Part shown: positions 45,106 to 55,254 of the stretch, piece by piece
Position numbering within the stretch: position 1 is the first letter of the stretch
Layout of the letters: each line of letters begins with the position of its first letter
Assembly (NCBI GenBank): GCA_028355955.1
Contig: JAOMTQ010000001.1
Span: forward strand, 171,705-235,704
Length of the DNA stretch: 64,000 bases
DNA from: Methylophilaceae bacterium
Lineage (GTDB): Bacteria; Pseudomonadota; Gammaproteobacteria; Burkholderiales; Methylophilaceae
Direction: 5' to 3'
Program-made: the position numbers and the translations under genes
Notes under the pieces: model-generated
Told to the model about the DNA's origin: nothing
The model's input: only the letters and a program-made list of their open reading frames with translations
Databases searched by the model: none

Positions 45106-46125
45106 ATGATCGATTTTAAAAGCCCAAAATTTATTCTACTCACCCCCCTTGTTCTTGCTACCACAGTTGCATTTGCTAACTGGGGTGCTGAGTCCGAAGA
45201 AACACCTATGAATAATGTCACTACCAACGACGAAGATCGCTCTGCCTTTATCGATCTAACTAAGATGGTTGCTGCCGGAGATCTTGAGGGTGCGCAAAAT
45301 CAAGTGATTGAAGCTGCGACAGATCAAGGAGTGGGTTTTACGAAAAGTTTTTTAGAAAAATACTTCCCTACTGTAGAACTCAGTTTTGATACACAAGGTG
45401 GTTCAAAACCAACCAGTGGTATTTTAGTTGTCGCACCACTTTCAGATGAAAGTGATATTCAAAATACCGTCTTCACTCAACTGAGTGCTTTTTATCAAGA
45501 CAATCGAACAACCTTAAATGTTGGTCTAGGATATAGAAGGCTAGCATTTGATAACACATTGATGCTTGGTGTAAATGCTTTTTATGATCATGAATTTCCT
45601 TATGATCATGGTCGAACCTCTCTTGGGCTTGAGGCAAGAACGACTATGGGTGAAATAAATGCCAATAAATACTGGGCGACTACTAAAGATAAAATAGGGA
45701 AAAAAGGTTTCACTGAAAGAGCGCTTGATGGATACGACATCGAAGGGGGTTTAGCGCTTCCATACATGAACTGGGCGACCGTATTTGTTAAACACTCAAA
45801 ATGGAATAGCGAGATTGCAGGCGCGAGTGACCTAAGAGTAAATGAAGTTAGTTTAAGAGCTCGGGTGCCAGTACTTCCAGGTTTGGAAATAGAAGGTGGA
45901 CGAAAATATAATTCTGGAGCTGTCACAAATGATGAAAACTTCTTTATGATTCAATATAATCTCACCGCCGCTCTGTCTGAAAAACCAAAGAGAAGAGGTT
46001 GGACAAGCAAAAATGCCTACGAACTATCAAGCATGGAAGATCGAAGGTATGAAAAAGTTAGACGCCAAAACTTAATTGTTAAACAAATCAGTGCACCGGG
46101 TTCAGTCACTGTTACAGGATTTTAG
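45106..46125 (+). CDS. Inverse-autotransporter (intimin/invasin) beta-domain protein lacking a passenger
   Basis: 'DQGVGFTKSFLEKYFPTVELSF', 'NVGLGYRRLAFDNTLMLGVNAFYDHEFPYDHGRTSLGLEARTTMGEINANKYW', 'ERALDGYDIEGG'; ends about 35 aa after the barrel at 'YEKVRRQNLIVKQ'. Confidence 0.85.
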   Translation: MIDFKSPKFILLTPLVLATTVAFANWGAESEETPMNNVTTNDEDRSAFIDLTKMVAAGDLEGAQNQVIEAATDQGVGFTKSFLEKYFPTVELSFDTQGGSKPTSGILVVAPLSDESDIQNTVFTQLSAFYQDNRTTLNVGLGYRRLAFDNTLMLGVNAFYDHEFPYDHGRTSLGLEARTTMGEINANKYWATTKDKIGKKGFTERALDGYDIEGGLALPYMNWATVFVKHSKWNSEIAGASDLRVNEVSLRARVPVLPGLEIEGGRKYNSGAVTNDENFFMIQYNLTAALSEKPKRRGWTSKNAYELSSMEDRRYEKVRRQNLIVKQISAPGSVTVTGF

Positions 46126-46132
46126 AATAGAT

Positions 46133-47083
46133 ATGAAAAAATTATTCTCACTAATCATTGTTAGCTTTTTAAGTGTAGCTTTTTTTAATAGTGCTCTAGC
46201 AGGTGAGGATACATGCTTAAAAACTGGTGATGCAATTATCACCGTTTCCGGCAATACTGCGACCCAAGTAGGGACGTTAGCCGATAGCACGCTGGACTCA
46301 TGTTCAGATATTCCTGATGAATATAAACTTGAATTTCATGCTTTATCTTTATGCGCTGATGACCCAAGAGAATTAGATTTTTCCAGCTGTCAGTATATGT
46401 TAGCGCCCTCAGATACAACCGTATCACATATTATTAGCTACCCTGCTTCAGGTGCACTTGATATCCCTAAATTTTCAATTGTACCGGGCACTTATCCATA
46501 CATGATGGCAATTTTGAGTAATAAACTAGGTATAAAAGATACTATAACGGTTACCAATGCGGTGACCGGTGCCGCATCCTCAACCGGAACCACATGCTGG
46601 ACATCAAATGCTGGTCCAACAGGTTATACCAATGAGCAATATACCAGTGCTCATGGCGCAACAGTCGCAGGAGGTACTCAGATGCTAACCTGTTCAAATA
46701 CGGCAAGTGACGCCGCTCCTATTTTTTCATATGAGATTATCGCACCCCTAGGCGAGGAAGATTGTCTTGATGGTGCAGCTGGCTGGGAAACTTTTGGGGC
46801 TAGAGGGGGTTATGGTTCTGTGGGTGATGTCGGCAATGGAGAGGGTTTTGGAAGTTTATTACAAAGCAATACTGCTTATGCAACAAATTGTGGAAACGCA
46901 GATAGACTATTGTGGACTATTGTATTAGATGCTCCTGTCACAACTACACTTACATCGTCCTTTGATATGAGGATGCGCACTGTTGATGCGGTATCAGTGG
47001 ATTTCAGTGGTGAATCAGATAACAATGATATTGTTAAGATGGGGGCCGATCCCATTCAAGCCTTTCTAGTTGTTACTAACTAG
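46133..47083 (+). CDS. Secreted Cys-patterned protein, putative barrel partner
   Basis: Signal peptide; 'IITVSGN...CSDIPDEYKLEFHALSLCADDP...TCWTSN...GADPIQAFLVV' aligns with the 61143 and 63067 proteins. Confidence 0.75.
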   Translation: MKKLFSLIIVSFLSVAFFNSALAGEDTCLKTGDAIITVSGNTATQVGTLADSTLDSCSDIPDEYKLEFHALSLCADDPRELDFSSCQYMLAPSDTTVSHIISYPASGALDIPKFSIVPGTYPYMMAILSNKLGIKDTITVTNAVTGAASSTGTTCWTSNAGPTGYTNEQYTSAHGATVAGGTQMLTCSNTASDAAPIFSYEIIAPLGEEDCLDGAAGWETFGARGGYGSVGDVGNGEGFGSLLQSNTAYATNCGNADRLLWTIVLDAPVTTTLTSSFDMRMRTVDAVSVDFSGESDNNDIVKMGADPIQAFLVVTN

Positions 47084-47088
47084 AAACT

Positions 47089-47895
47089 TTAGTCATAATT
47101 TTTTCGTTGTTTCGCGTATGCGCAGTTTTCACAACTGAGATGACTATCAGGAAGGTTCTCTGAATTTAGGCAATCAATCATATTATTCACTTCATGATCA
47201 ATCCATGAAAAATCATGCTCGTACGGTATAAGTGTCTCAGAAAACTTCATTTCACCGAAAAAGCCTTCAGCATAACGATCGGCATTCACGACTAAAAAGT
47301 AAGAAGTCTTACCTGTTTTAAATCCCATCAAATTAAGCAGGTAATTATAAAAGTCCATCTGGATTTTGTAGGCCTCGTGATAGGCCGAGCTTAAATAAGA
47401 CTTTGGATTGACCTCGTAATTACTGGCTTGAGATTTGTAATCAACAACAATCAGCTCTTCAGTTTGCGTATCAAGCCATATATCATCCACACCGCCAGAG
47501 AGAATAATATTCGAGTCATCATATCTTACCATCAACCCCTTTCTCAATGAGTCACGCCAATCATCCATGGCTTCATGTTCAAAAGGAACAATGTGATCTA
47601 ATCCATATTTAGCAAAAAGACGGTGGGGTATTTGTTGCTCACGACAGATATCAAATTCTTTTTTTAGTAACAAATCGGTTGTCTCATTTAATGTCCAGCC
47701 AGGCATTCCCGGCTCAGCTAATCCAACTACTCTATCCAAATAAAAGCACCTAGGGCAGGTGATAAAAGTACTAAATTTACCTCGACTGATTTTAAAGTCG
47801 TCTAATTGGCCTGGTGTATAAATTGAAGAGGCTCTGGTTCTTCTTCCCTTCGCCTCCACTAGCTCTAATTTGCTATTTCTTTTGAGGCTGACCAT
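47089..47895 (-). CDS. PD-(D/E)XK nuclease superfamily protein
   Basis: 'FSTFITCPRCFYLDRVVGL', 'GGVDDIWLDTQTEELIVVDYKSQ', C-term 'CENCAYAKQRKNY'. Confidence 0.85.
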   Translation of the reverse strand: MVSLKRNSKLELVEAKGRRTRASSIYTPGQLDDFKISRGKFSTFITCPRCFYLDRVVGLAEPGMPGWTLNETTDLLLKKEFDICREQQIPHRLFAKYGLDHIVPFEHEAMDDWRDSLRKGLMVRYDDSNIILSGGVDDIWLDTQTEELIVVDYKSQASNYEVNPKSYLSSAYHEAYKIQMDFYNYLLNLMGFKTGKTSYFLVVNADRYAEGFFGEMKFSETLIPYEHDFSWIDHEVNNMIDCLNSENLPDSHLSCENCAYAKQRKNYD

Positions 47896-48093
47896 TTTTA
47901 TAAATCTCCAATTTTATATAAATACGTTACTTCAATATTAACAATAAAAGATATGTGTATGTTAAAACTGAACTTTTAAAAAGAGTGGCTTGTCATAAGT
48001 GAGTATTGGTAGGGTAAGACGTAAACCTCCTGTTGATTAAACAACGCTCCTATCAGTACATGTGTTATTTTAAATTTGATAAATAGGCGAGAT

Positions 48094-49032
48094 ATGAGTT
48101 CAAAAAATCCAATCCGTCCCTCTGAAATTACCCCCGAACATATTTACAACGATAGAAGAAAATTTCTTAAATCAATTGGCATTGGTCTAGGTGCGACTGC
48201 ATTATCCTCACTCGCCTTTGGCAAGGTTCAATCGCTTGATAATATTGTTGGTAGTGATTTATCAATAGGTGATGAAAAAACTTCCTATAAGGACATCACG
48301 ACCTACAACAACTACTATGAATTTGGTACAAAAAAAACAGATCCAAGTGAGTATGCAGATAAGCTTACTACCAATCCTTGGTCAGTAAGTATTGAGGGTG
48401 CTGTTAAGAAAAATAAGGTGTTATCAGTTGAGGACATCATAAAGCTCAGCTCTCTAGAAGAGAGAGTTTATCGACTACGTTGCGTTGAGGGATGGTCCAT
48501 GGTGATTCCTTGGGTGGGCATCCCATTAAAGTCGTTACTTAATCATGTCTCTCCAACCAATAACGCAAAATTTGTCAAATTCACTACGCTCAATCGACCC
48601 AGCGAGATGGTTGGTCAGCGCTATAAAGTGCTTGATTGGCCCTATATTGAGGGATTAAGGATGGATGAGGCGATGCATCCACTTACTATTTTAGCGGTTG
48701 GTCTATACGGAAAAGTGCTACCCAATCAAAACGGTGCCCCGATTAGGCTTGTTGTCCCATGGAAATATGGCTTCAAGAGTTCCAAAGCTATTACAAAAAT
48801 TTCATTAGTCGAGAAGATGCCTGAAACAAGTTGGATGAAAGCAGGCCCCTCAGAGTATGGTTTTTACGCTAACGTCAATCCTGCCGTTGACCACCCAAGA
48901 TGGACACAGGCAACAGAGAGGCAAATTGGCAAGGGATTATTCGCTCCCAGAGTGAAAACCAAAATGTTTAATGGCTATGAAGATGATGTAGGTTACATGT
49001 ACAAAAATATGGATTTAAAAAAATATTTTTAA
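48094..49032 (+). CDS. msrP: Protein-methionine-sulfoxide reductase catalytic subunit
   Basis: Tat motif 'DRRKFLKSIG', 'YRLRCVEGWSMVIPWVGIPL', 'NGAPIRLVVPWKYGFKS'. Confidence 0.95.
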   Translation: MSSKNPIRPSEITPEHIYNDRRKFLKSIGIGLGATALSSLAFGKVQSLDNIVGSDLSIGDEKTSYKDITTYNNYYEFGTKKTDPSEYADKLTTNPWSVSIEGAVKKNKVLSVEDIIKLSSLEERVYRLRCVEGWSMVIPWVGIPLKSLLNHVSPTNNAKFVKFTTLNRPSEMVGQRYKVLDWPYIEGLRMDEAMHPLTILAVGLYGKVLPNQNGAPIRLVVPWKYGFKSSKAITKISLVEKMPETSWMKAGPSEYGFYANVNPAVDHPRWTQATERQIGKGLFAPRVKTKMFNGYEDDVGYMYKNMDLKKYF

Positions 49033-49647
49033 ATGATAAAGCTACTTCGCCCTCCCCTCAAGCCAATCATTTTTCTTATCTGCTTGTGGCCATTGTTTTC
49101 TATTGGCTATACGATTTATATTGATAATTTAGGGGCTAACCCCATTGAATATATCGAAAAACATTTTGGGCTTTGGGCACTTATTTTCTTATGCCTAACA
49201 CTCAGCCTAACTCCTTTAAAAAAAATTACCCATTCTGTAAAATGGATTTTATATCGCCGTATGCTTGGCTTATTCGTCTTTTTTTATGCATCCATTCACC
49301 TTCTTATGTATCTAGGGCTGGACTATCAATTTGCATGGTCTGATATAAAAGACGACATTGTGAAGCATAAGTACGTTTTGGTTGGGTTTCTTGCTTGGCT
49401 TTTGCTTATCCCACTCACTTTCACCTCAACGAATAAAATGATCAAACGATTAAAGAGGCGCTGGAAGTCACTGCATCAACTCATTTATATTGTTGCGGTT
49501 CTAGCCATATTACATTTTGTATGGTTGGTAAAAAAAGATATGACTGAGCCAATTATCTATGGGTCGGTGGTAGCGGCACTATTATTAATTCGTATTTATT
49601 TTTATTATTTGAAACGAAGTCAATCAAGGACTAAGAGGGATAAATGA
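49033..49647 (+). CDS. msrQ: MsrQ heme-binding membrane subunit
   Basis: Directly after msrP; 'RRMLGLFVFFYASIHLLMYLGLD', 'WKSLHQLIYIVAVLAILHFVW'. Confidence 0.94.
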   Translation: MIKLLRPPLKPIIFLICLWPLFSIGYTIYIDNLGANPIEYIEKHFGLWALIFLCLTLSLTPLKKITHSVKWILYRRMLGLFVFFYASIHLLMYLGLDYQFAWSDIKDDIVKHKYVLVGFLAWLLLIPLTFTSTNKMIKRLKRRWKSLHQLIYIVAVLAILHFVWLVKKDMTEPIIYGSVVAALLLIRIYFYYLKRSQSRTKRDK

Positions 49648-50015
49648 AGGTCAAGCAAGTTTTATTTGATGGCAAGTGCGGTCTATGCAACAAAGAAATA
49701 CTTTACTACCAGTCAATCGCACCTAAAGGAAAATTCCAGTGGATTGATATCACTGTTCCTAAAAATTTAGCTCTCTACCCTTCAATCAATCTTCGAGATG
49801 CTTTGATGAATCTTCACGTAGTAGAAGGTAAAAATATAAAGTCAGGCGTAGATGCATTCATATGCATTTGGTCTGAGCTCAGCTATTTTAAATTACTAGG
49901 CTTATTTGTCAGGCTCCCTATCATTTATCAATTTGCATGTATTATTTATAGGTTATTTGCAAACTATCGCTTTAAAAATTTGTCACACTGTAAGATTGTT
50001 GATAAACAAAAATAA
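49644..50015 (+). CDS. DCC-family thiol-disulfide oxidoreductase (DUF393)
   Basis: 'LFDGKCGLCNKEILYYQ'. Confidence 0.9.
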   Translation: MKVKQVLFDGKCGLCNKEILYYQSIAPKGKFQWIDITVPKNLALYPSINLRDALMNLHVVEGKNIKSGVDAFICIWSELSYFKLLGLFVRLPIIYQFACIIYRLFANYRFKNLSHCKIVDKQK

Positions 50016-50039
50016 TATTTAAACACAAGGCTTTTTAAA

Positions 50040-51482
50040 ATCCTCATAAAACCAAAAACCAATATAGTCTGGCTTAAAAGAGATTTGAGGCTAACAGACC
50101 ATGCTCCTCTGTATGAAGCAACTTGTAGGGATGAGCAATTTTTAGTGCTATATATATTCGAGCCTTCACTTATGGATGATAGTCATACTGATAATCGTCA
50201 TTGGCGGTTCATTCAACAGTCACTTTCAGATATAGAAGTAATATTAGCCAAACAAAAAAAGCAACTTTCAATCGCCTACGGAGAGGCAGTTGGTATTTTT
50301 TCAGAGCTTACAAATAAGTATGCCTTAGAAAACGTTTTCAGCCACGAAGAAACTGGACTTAAACTTACTTTTGAGCGGGATAAAAAATTAAAAAATTTTT
50401 TTAAAACTAATAAAATTCAATGGCATGAATATCAAACCAATGCTGTAATACGTGGTTTAAATAATCGCAAGACATGGGAAAAGCATTGGGATACGGTGAT
50501 GCGTGAAGAAATAAAGCCCATCAATCTTGCTAAAGCCAATATTGTCTTTCATCCATTTAGGCAATCTGAAACTCCACAATTCGACAGTGATATTCATCAT
50601 CAAACCGGTGGATGCTTATCTGCACAAAATGAAATGAATGATTTTTTTGAAACCCGTGGTCAAGATTATTTTAAGTTTATTTCCAAACCGGATAAAAGTA
50701 GAACAAGCTGTAGTCGACTATCACCCTATATTGCTTATGGAAATCTAAGTATGAGGCAGGTATATCAGACACTTCTAAAGTCATGGAATAAGCCTGGCTG
50801 GAGAAGATCAATGGCAGCCCTTTCCTCAAGGCTTCATTGGCATTGTCATTTTATTCAAAAGTATGAAAGTGAAATAGATATTGAAGACTTACCAATAAAT
50901 AGAGGTTATAAAAACTTTCCTTACAAAGTAATTAATTTAGACCATCAAGATTTTTTGACCTGGGCGAATGGGGAAACAGGCTACCCTTTAATTGATGCCT
51001 CAATGCGCGCGTTGAAAAAAACAGGGTATCTTAATTTTAGGATGCGAGCGATGGTAGTGAGTTTTGCCTGTCATTACTTTATGATTCATTGGAAATTAGT
51101 GGCACGACATTTAGCCACCCTATTTTTAGATTTTGAGCCTGGCATTCATTACCCACAAATTCAAATGCAGGCAGGCGTGACAGGCATTAATACTATAAGG
51201 ATTTATAATCCGATCAAACAATCACAAGATCATGATCCAGACGTAAAGTTTATAAAGAATTGGGTTAAAGAGCTATGTGATCATGACAAAGAATATATAT
51301 TGGGGTTACCTGATAATAATTTTGATTTGTTCTCTAAAGACCAAAATTCTTACCCAACCCCTGCTTATGATTTTTATGAAAGAACAAGATATTCAAAAAA
51401 TCTTTTATGGCAATGGAAAAAAAGTTCTCAAGTCAAATCGTATAATTCAAAAATACTCTCAAGGCATGTGAAGGTAAAATAA
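50040..51482 (+). CDS. Cryptochrome/deoxyribodipyrimidine photolyase family; start codon uncertain
   Basis: Conserved '[17 protein letters not shown]' begins upstream of the TTG at 50085; FAD domain '[16 protein letters not shown]', '[29 protein letters not shown]'. Confidence 0.9.
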   Translation: MLIKPKTNIVWLKRDLRLTDHAPLYEATCRDEQFLVLYIFEPSLMDDSHTDNRHWRFIQQSLSDIEVILAKQKKQLSIAYGEAVGIFSELTNKYALENVFSHEETGLKLTFERDKKLKNFFKTNKIQWHEYQTNAVIRGLNNRKTWEKHWDTVMREEIKPINLAKANIVFHPFRQSETPQFDSDIHHQTGGCLSAQNEMNDFFETRGQDYFKFISKPDKSRTSCSRLSPYIAYGNLSMRQVYQTLLKSWNKPGWRRSMAALSSRLHWHCHFIQKYESEIDIEDLPINRGYKNFPYKVINLDHQDFLTWANGETGYPLIDASMRALKKTGYLNFRMRAMVVSFACHYFMIHWKLVARHLATLFLDFEPGIHYPQIQMQAGVTGINTIRIYNPIKQSQDHDPDVKFIKNWVKELCDHDKEYILGLPDNNFDLFSKDQNSYPTPAYDFYERTRYSKNLLWQWKKSSQVKSYNSKILSRHVKVK

Positions 51483-51559
51483 TGATAGAAGCCATTTATT
51501 TGAACTAATCACTCAACAGCTAGACTAAAATCTTTTAATTAGGATGAGAGCATAAAAAT

Positions 51560-52072
51560 ATGAAAAAAACATTATTAGTACTATCAGTAATTGCAGCCGC
51601 AACTGCACAAGCAGAACATCATAAGAAAGTTGAATTAAGCGATGTAGATAAATGCTACATGAATGCAGTTGAAAAATATCCAGGGCACGTGCTATCAATG
51701 GAATCTGAAATTGAAAATGATCGTCTTATTTATGAATTCGATATCATGACAAAAGATGGAAGAGAGGTGGAGATTGAGTGTGATGCAAGAAACCATACGC
51801 TTCACGATTATGAGGTTGAATATAAGAAAGGTGATAAAACTTTCACTAACGCTGCAAAAATTTCTGAAAGTGAAGCTGAAAAAATAGCCTTAGAAAAGTA
51901 TAATGGTAAGGTTGTTGACCGTGAATACTCAATGGAAAATGGAAAGCCTGCCTACGAATTTGATATTTATGTTGCTAAAAAAGGTCACGAATATGAGGTT
52001 GAAGTTGATGCTGTAACAGGCGAAATATTGGAAGTAGAAATGGAATTGTATGATATTGGTTCTGAAGACTAA
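51560..52072 (+). CDS. Periplasmic PepSY-domain protein (two repeats)
   Basis: Signal peptide; 'SESEAEKIALEKYNGKVVDREYSMENGKPAYEFDIYVAKKGHEYEVEVDAVTGEILEVE' and a degenerate first copy. Confidence 0.88.
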   Translation: MKKTLLVLSVIAAATAQAEHHKKVELSDVDKCYMNAVEKYPGHVLSMESEIENDRLIYEFDIMTKDGREVEIECDARNHTLHDYEVEYKKGDKTFTNAAKISESEAEKIALEKYNGKVVDREYSMENGKPAYEFDIYVAKKGHEYEVEVDAVTGEILEVEMELYDIGSED

Positions 52073-52090
52073 TTACTTAATTGCTATTTA

Positions 52091-52117
52091 AAGGGGATAT
52101 TTATCCCCTTTTTTTTT
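52091..52117 (+). terminator. Rho-independent terminator
   Basis: AAAGGGGATATTTATCCCCTTTTTTTT. Confidence 0.9.
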
Positions 52118-52144
52118 ATCTACTTAGGATAAGATTGCACTTAG

Positions 52145-52795
52145 ATGAAAAAAATAAATATAAATTCAGATCAGCAAAATTATTCATTTCTTTTGCTAGC
52201 AATAATTGTCCTTGTTTTTATTATGGCAATACTTCCTTGGGTAAATATTGATACCCAAAAAAAACTGCTTATTGAGGGAGGTCTATTTGAAAGCTTAACC
52301 GTCTATGGTTATATCATATGCCTAATTATTATTTTTGCTACCTGGTCTTGGCAACAAATACTATCAAAATGGTATTTCTCAGCTCTCATTATTATTTTTG
52401 CACTCCGTGAACTTGACTATGATAAAACTTACTTCACTCATGGTGTTCTAAAATCGAAACAGTATTTTTCTGATCTTGTCGGCTTTCCAGAACTTTTAAT
52501 ATCTATCGGCGTGCTCTTTTTTATCTTAGCTGTATTAGCTTTAATTATATTTAAGGAAAAAAATAGTTTCATTAGAGGTGTTAAAAACTTAAAACAAAGT
52601 CAGCTTGCTGTTTTATCCAGTATTATTCTCGTCATCTTTACAAAGACTATTGATGGTGCAGAAAGAAAGTTTGGAATTGAATTCTCGCCATCAGGAGAGC
52701 GGTTTGCTCTAATTGTTGAAGAGGTTGGAGAGATGGGTATCCCTATTATGTTTTCTATTGCAATACTTTCATGGCGGAACAAAAACCAGACTTGA
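52145..52795 (+). CDS. Multi-pass membrane hypothetical protein
   Basis: 216 aa with several hydrophobic helices; no family recognised. Confidence 0.7.
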   Translation: MKKININSDQQNYSFLLLAIIVLVFIMAILPWVNIDTQKKLLIEGGLFESLTVYGYIICLIIIFATWSWQQILSKWYFSALIIIFALRELDYDKTYFTHGVLKSKQYFSDLVGFPELLISIGVLFFILAVLALIIFKEKNSFIRGVKNLKQSQLAVLSSIILVIFTKTIDGAERKFGIEFSPSGERFALIVEEVGEMGIPIMFSIAILSWRNKNQT

Positions 52796-52915
52796 GAGTC
52801 AATCCTTTTTAAGAAATTTTCTTCTTTTACTTAAAACATTTTATATTAAGTAATTTTTAGTTCAGTTAAAATACATAACATCTATCATTAACTTTGATAT
52901 AAGAAAAAGGTTTGC

Positions 52916-54739
52916 ATGTTTCAATGGTTTGAAAATTTAATTAACCCCTTCCCAAAGGACTTAATAGAGACACCCCCTAAATCTTTATTAAAATTTGCTT
53001 GGTTGTGCATTAAAGATATTAAAGTTTATGTTGGTTTGATGGCCATTTTAACTGCCGTTATCGCAAGTTTTGAGGCTATTCTTTATGCTATTTTAGGTAA
53101 ATTAATTGACCTAATGGTGACAAGTGGTCCTAGTGAATTTTTTAATAATCACATGTCCTTTCTTTTTTTAATTGCCGCAATCATAATTGGTAGCACGCTT
53201 TTTGTTGCGCTAAGAACTATGGTAAAACACCAAACACTAGCGGGTACCTTTCCAATGAGGTTGCGATGGAACTTTCATCGACTACTTTTAAATCAAAGTA
53301 TTAATTTTTACAATAATGAGTTTTCTGGGAGAATAGCTGCCAAAGTAATGCAGACGACAATTGCCTTAAGAGATATGTGGTTTATATTATCTGATATTTT
53401 AGTTTTTGTAATTGTTTACATTGCTACCATGATTATTTTGGTTGGAAGCTTAAATACCTTACTATATTTTCCTTTTCTAATTTGGCTTACTGCTTACATA
53501 ATAAGTCTCTTTTATTTTATTCCAAAACTTGCAAAGCTCTCAAAAAATCAAGCAGATGCTCGGTCCATGATGACTGGCCGAATAACTGATGCCTATACCA
53601 ATATAAGCACCGTTAAGCTTTTCTCTCACGCAGGCCGCGAGTCAAGTTATGCTAAAGATTCAATGAAAGATTTCCTTCATACCGTCACATTGCAAATGCG
53701 TAAGATAACAGCCATTCAGATTATTAATCACTTTTTGAGTATGTTTTTAATTTTAGCAACGACTGGAACGGCTATTTTTTTATGGTCTAACAACGAAATT
53801 GCTATTGGTGTTGTTGCTGCTGCCTCTGCCATGTCGCTTAGATTGAATGGCATATCACATTGGGTGATGTGGGAAATGACATCGCTTTATGAGCAAATAG
53901 GTATTGGTCAAGATGGACTTAATATGCTCTCGAAAAAACAAATAGTAAATGACAAAACCAATGCCTCTACTATTAATATTAAGAAAGCATCTATTTCCTT
54001 CAAGAATGTTTATTTTTCATATCACACAAATGATAGTTTTTTTTCTGATTTTAATTTAAGTATAAAGAATGGTGAACGAGTTGGCATCGTTGGCAGATCA
54101 GGTGCTGGAAAATCATCCTTGGTAAATTTATTACTTAGATTTTATGAGTTAGATAAGGGTGAAATCTTAATTGATAATAAAAATATTAATTCAATAACCC
54201 AAGATAGCTTGAGATCTAATATTGCAATGGTCACCCAAGATACGTCTCTACTTCATCGATCCATTGAAGATAATATTGCCTACAGTAAACCAAGCTCTTC
54301 AGATAAGGAAATTATTGTAGCTGCTAAAAAAGCGCAAGCTCATGAATTTATTATGAGCCTCAAAGATCAGTACGGAAATATTGGTTATAAATCGTTAGTT
54401 GGGGAGAGAGGCGTCAAGCTTTCTGGTGGTCAGAAACAAAGAATTGCAATAGCAAGAGTGATTCTTAAAAATGCACCTATTTTATTGCTTGATGAAGCGA
54501 CAAGTGCATTGGATTCAGGAGTAGAAGCGATTATTCAAGAAAGTTTAGATATTCTTATGCGGGGCAAGACTGTAATTGCCATAGCTCATCGATTATCTAC
54601 TATTGCCGCAATGGATCGACTCATTGTCATGGATGACGGAAAAATTATTGAAGATGGAAATCATAAGGCACTCTTGAAGAAAAAAAGTCTTTATTACGAT
54701 TTGTGGCAACACCAGAGTGGTGGATTTATTGGTGATTAA
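52916..54739 (+). CDS. ABC transporter, fused permease/ATPase
   Basis: N-terminal 6-TM region, 'GRSGAGKSSLVNLLLRFYE', 'LSGGQKQRIAIARVILKNAPILLLDEATSALD'. Confidence 0.95.
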   Translation: MFQWFENLINPFPKDLIETPPKSLLKFAWLCIKDIKVYVGLMAILTAVIASFEAILYAILGKLIDLMVTSGPSEFFNNHMSFLFLIAAIIIGSTLFVALRTMVKHQTLAGTFPMRLRWNFHRLLLNQSINFYNNEFSGRIAAKVMQTTIALRDMWFILSDILVFVIVYIATMIILVGSLNTLLYFPFLIWLTAYIISLFYFIPKLAKLSKNQADARSMMTGRITDAYTNISTVKLFSHAGRESSYAKDSMKDFLHTVTLQMRKITAIQIINHFLSMFLILATTGTAIFLWSNNEIAIGVVAAASAMSLRLNGISHWVMWEMTSLYEQIGIGQDGLNMLSKKQIVNDKTNASTINIKKASISFKNVYFSYHTNDSFFSDFNLSIKNGERVGIVGRSGAGKSSLVNLLLRFYELDKGEILIDNKNINSITQDSLRSNIAMVTQDTSLLHRSIEDNIAYSKPSSSDKEIIVAAKKAQAHEFIMSLKDQYGNIGYKSLVGERGVKLSGGQKQRIAIARVILKNAPILLLDEATSALDSGVEAIIQESLDILMRGKTVIAIAHRLSTIAAMDRLIVMDDGKIIEDGNHKALLKKKSLYYDLWQHQSGGFIGD

Positions 54740-54903
54740 ATTAAAATCGGGAAAAATTCATTTTTAATAATTTTTCGAACTTTAATGAAAATCCTTACTC
54801 ATTATGATGGATTATTTGTGTATATTAATTATTAAGTCTTAAGAATTTTTTTTTGAGATTGTATTTTTTTAGTTTTGTATTTTTTATTAATTTTGTTAGG
54901 TGA

Positions 54904-55242
54904 TTGCAATTGAAATATTTTAGTATTACTAGCTTTTTTGGCATTTTGTTTTATTTTTCAAGTTTCCAGGTTTTAGCAGGCAATATAGAGGCTGGTAAAA
55001 TTCGATACGATAAAACATGTATTAATTGTCATGGTCCTGCAGGTAAAGGCGCTGCTAGTTATCCAAAAATTTCCGGAAAAGAAATCCCATACATAACTGA
55101 TAAGCTTGAGACTTATCGATCTGGAACTAAGATCGGTCCGAATTCAGGGTTAATGATTATGATGGCGAAACCTCTTACGGATGCAGAAATTGCTGATTTA
55201 GCAGCATATTTAAAGGATGCAAAATATGAAGTTAACAACTAG
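54904..55242 (+). CDS. Periplasmic c-type cytochrome
   Basis: Signal peptide, 'CINCHG', distal Met 'MMAKPLTDAEIADLAAYL'; TTG start. Confidence 0.9.
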   Translation: MQLKYFSITSFFGILFYFSSFQVLAGNIEAGKIRYDKTCINCHGPAGKGAASYPKISGKEIPYITDKLETYRSGTKIGPNSGLMIMMAKPLTDAEIADLAAYLKDAKYEVNN

Positions 55243-55254
55243 GAGAAAAGTAAC

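Noticed and set aside
48000-48075. Possible structured leader upstream of msrP (GTTGATTAAACAAC)
   Set aside because: Only a 4-bp stem; not convincing without covariation.
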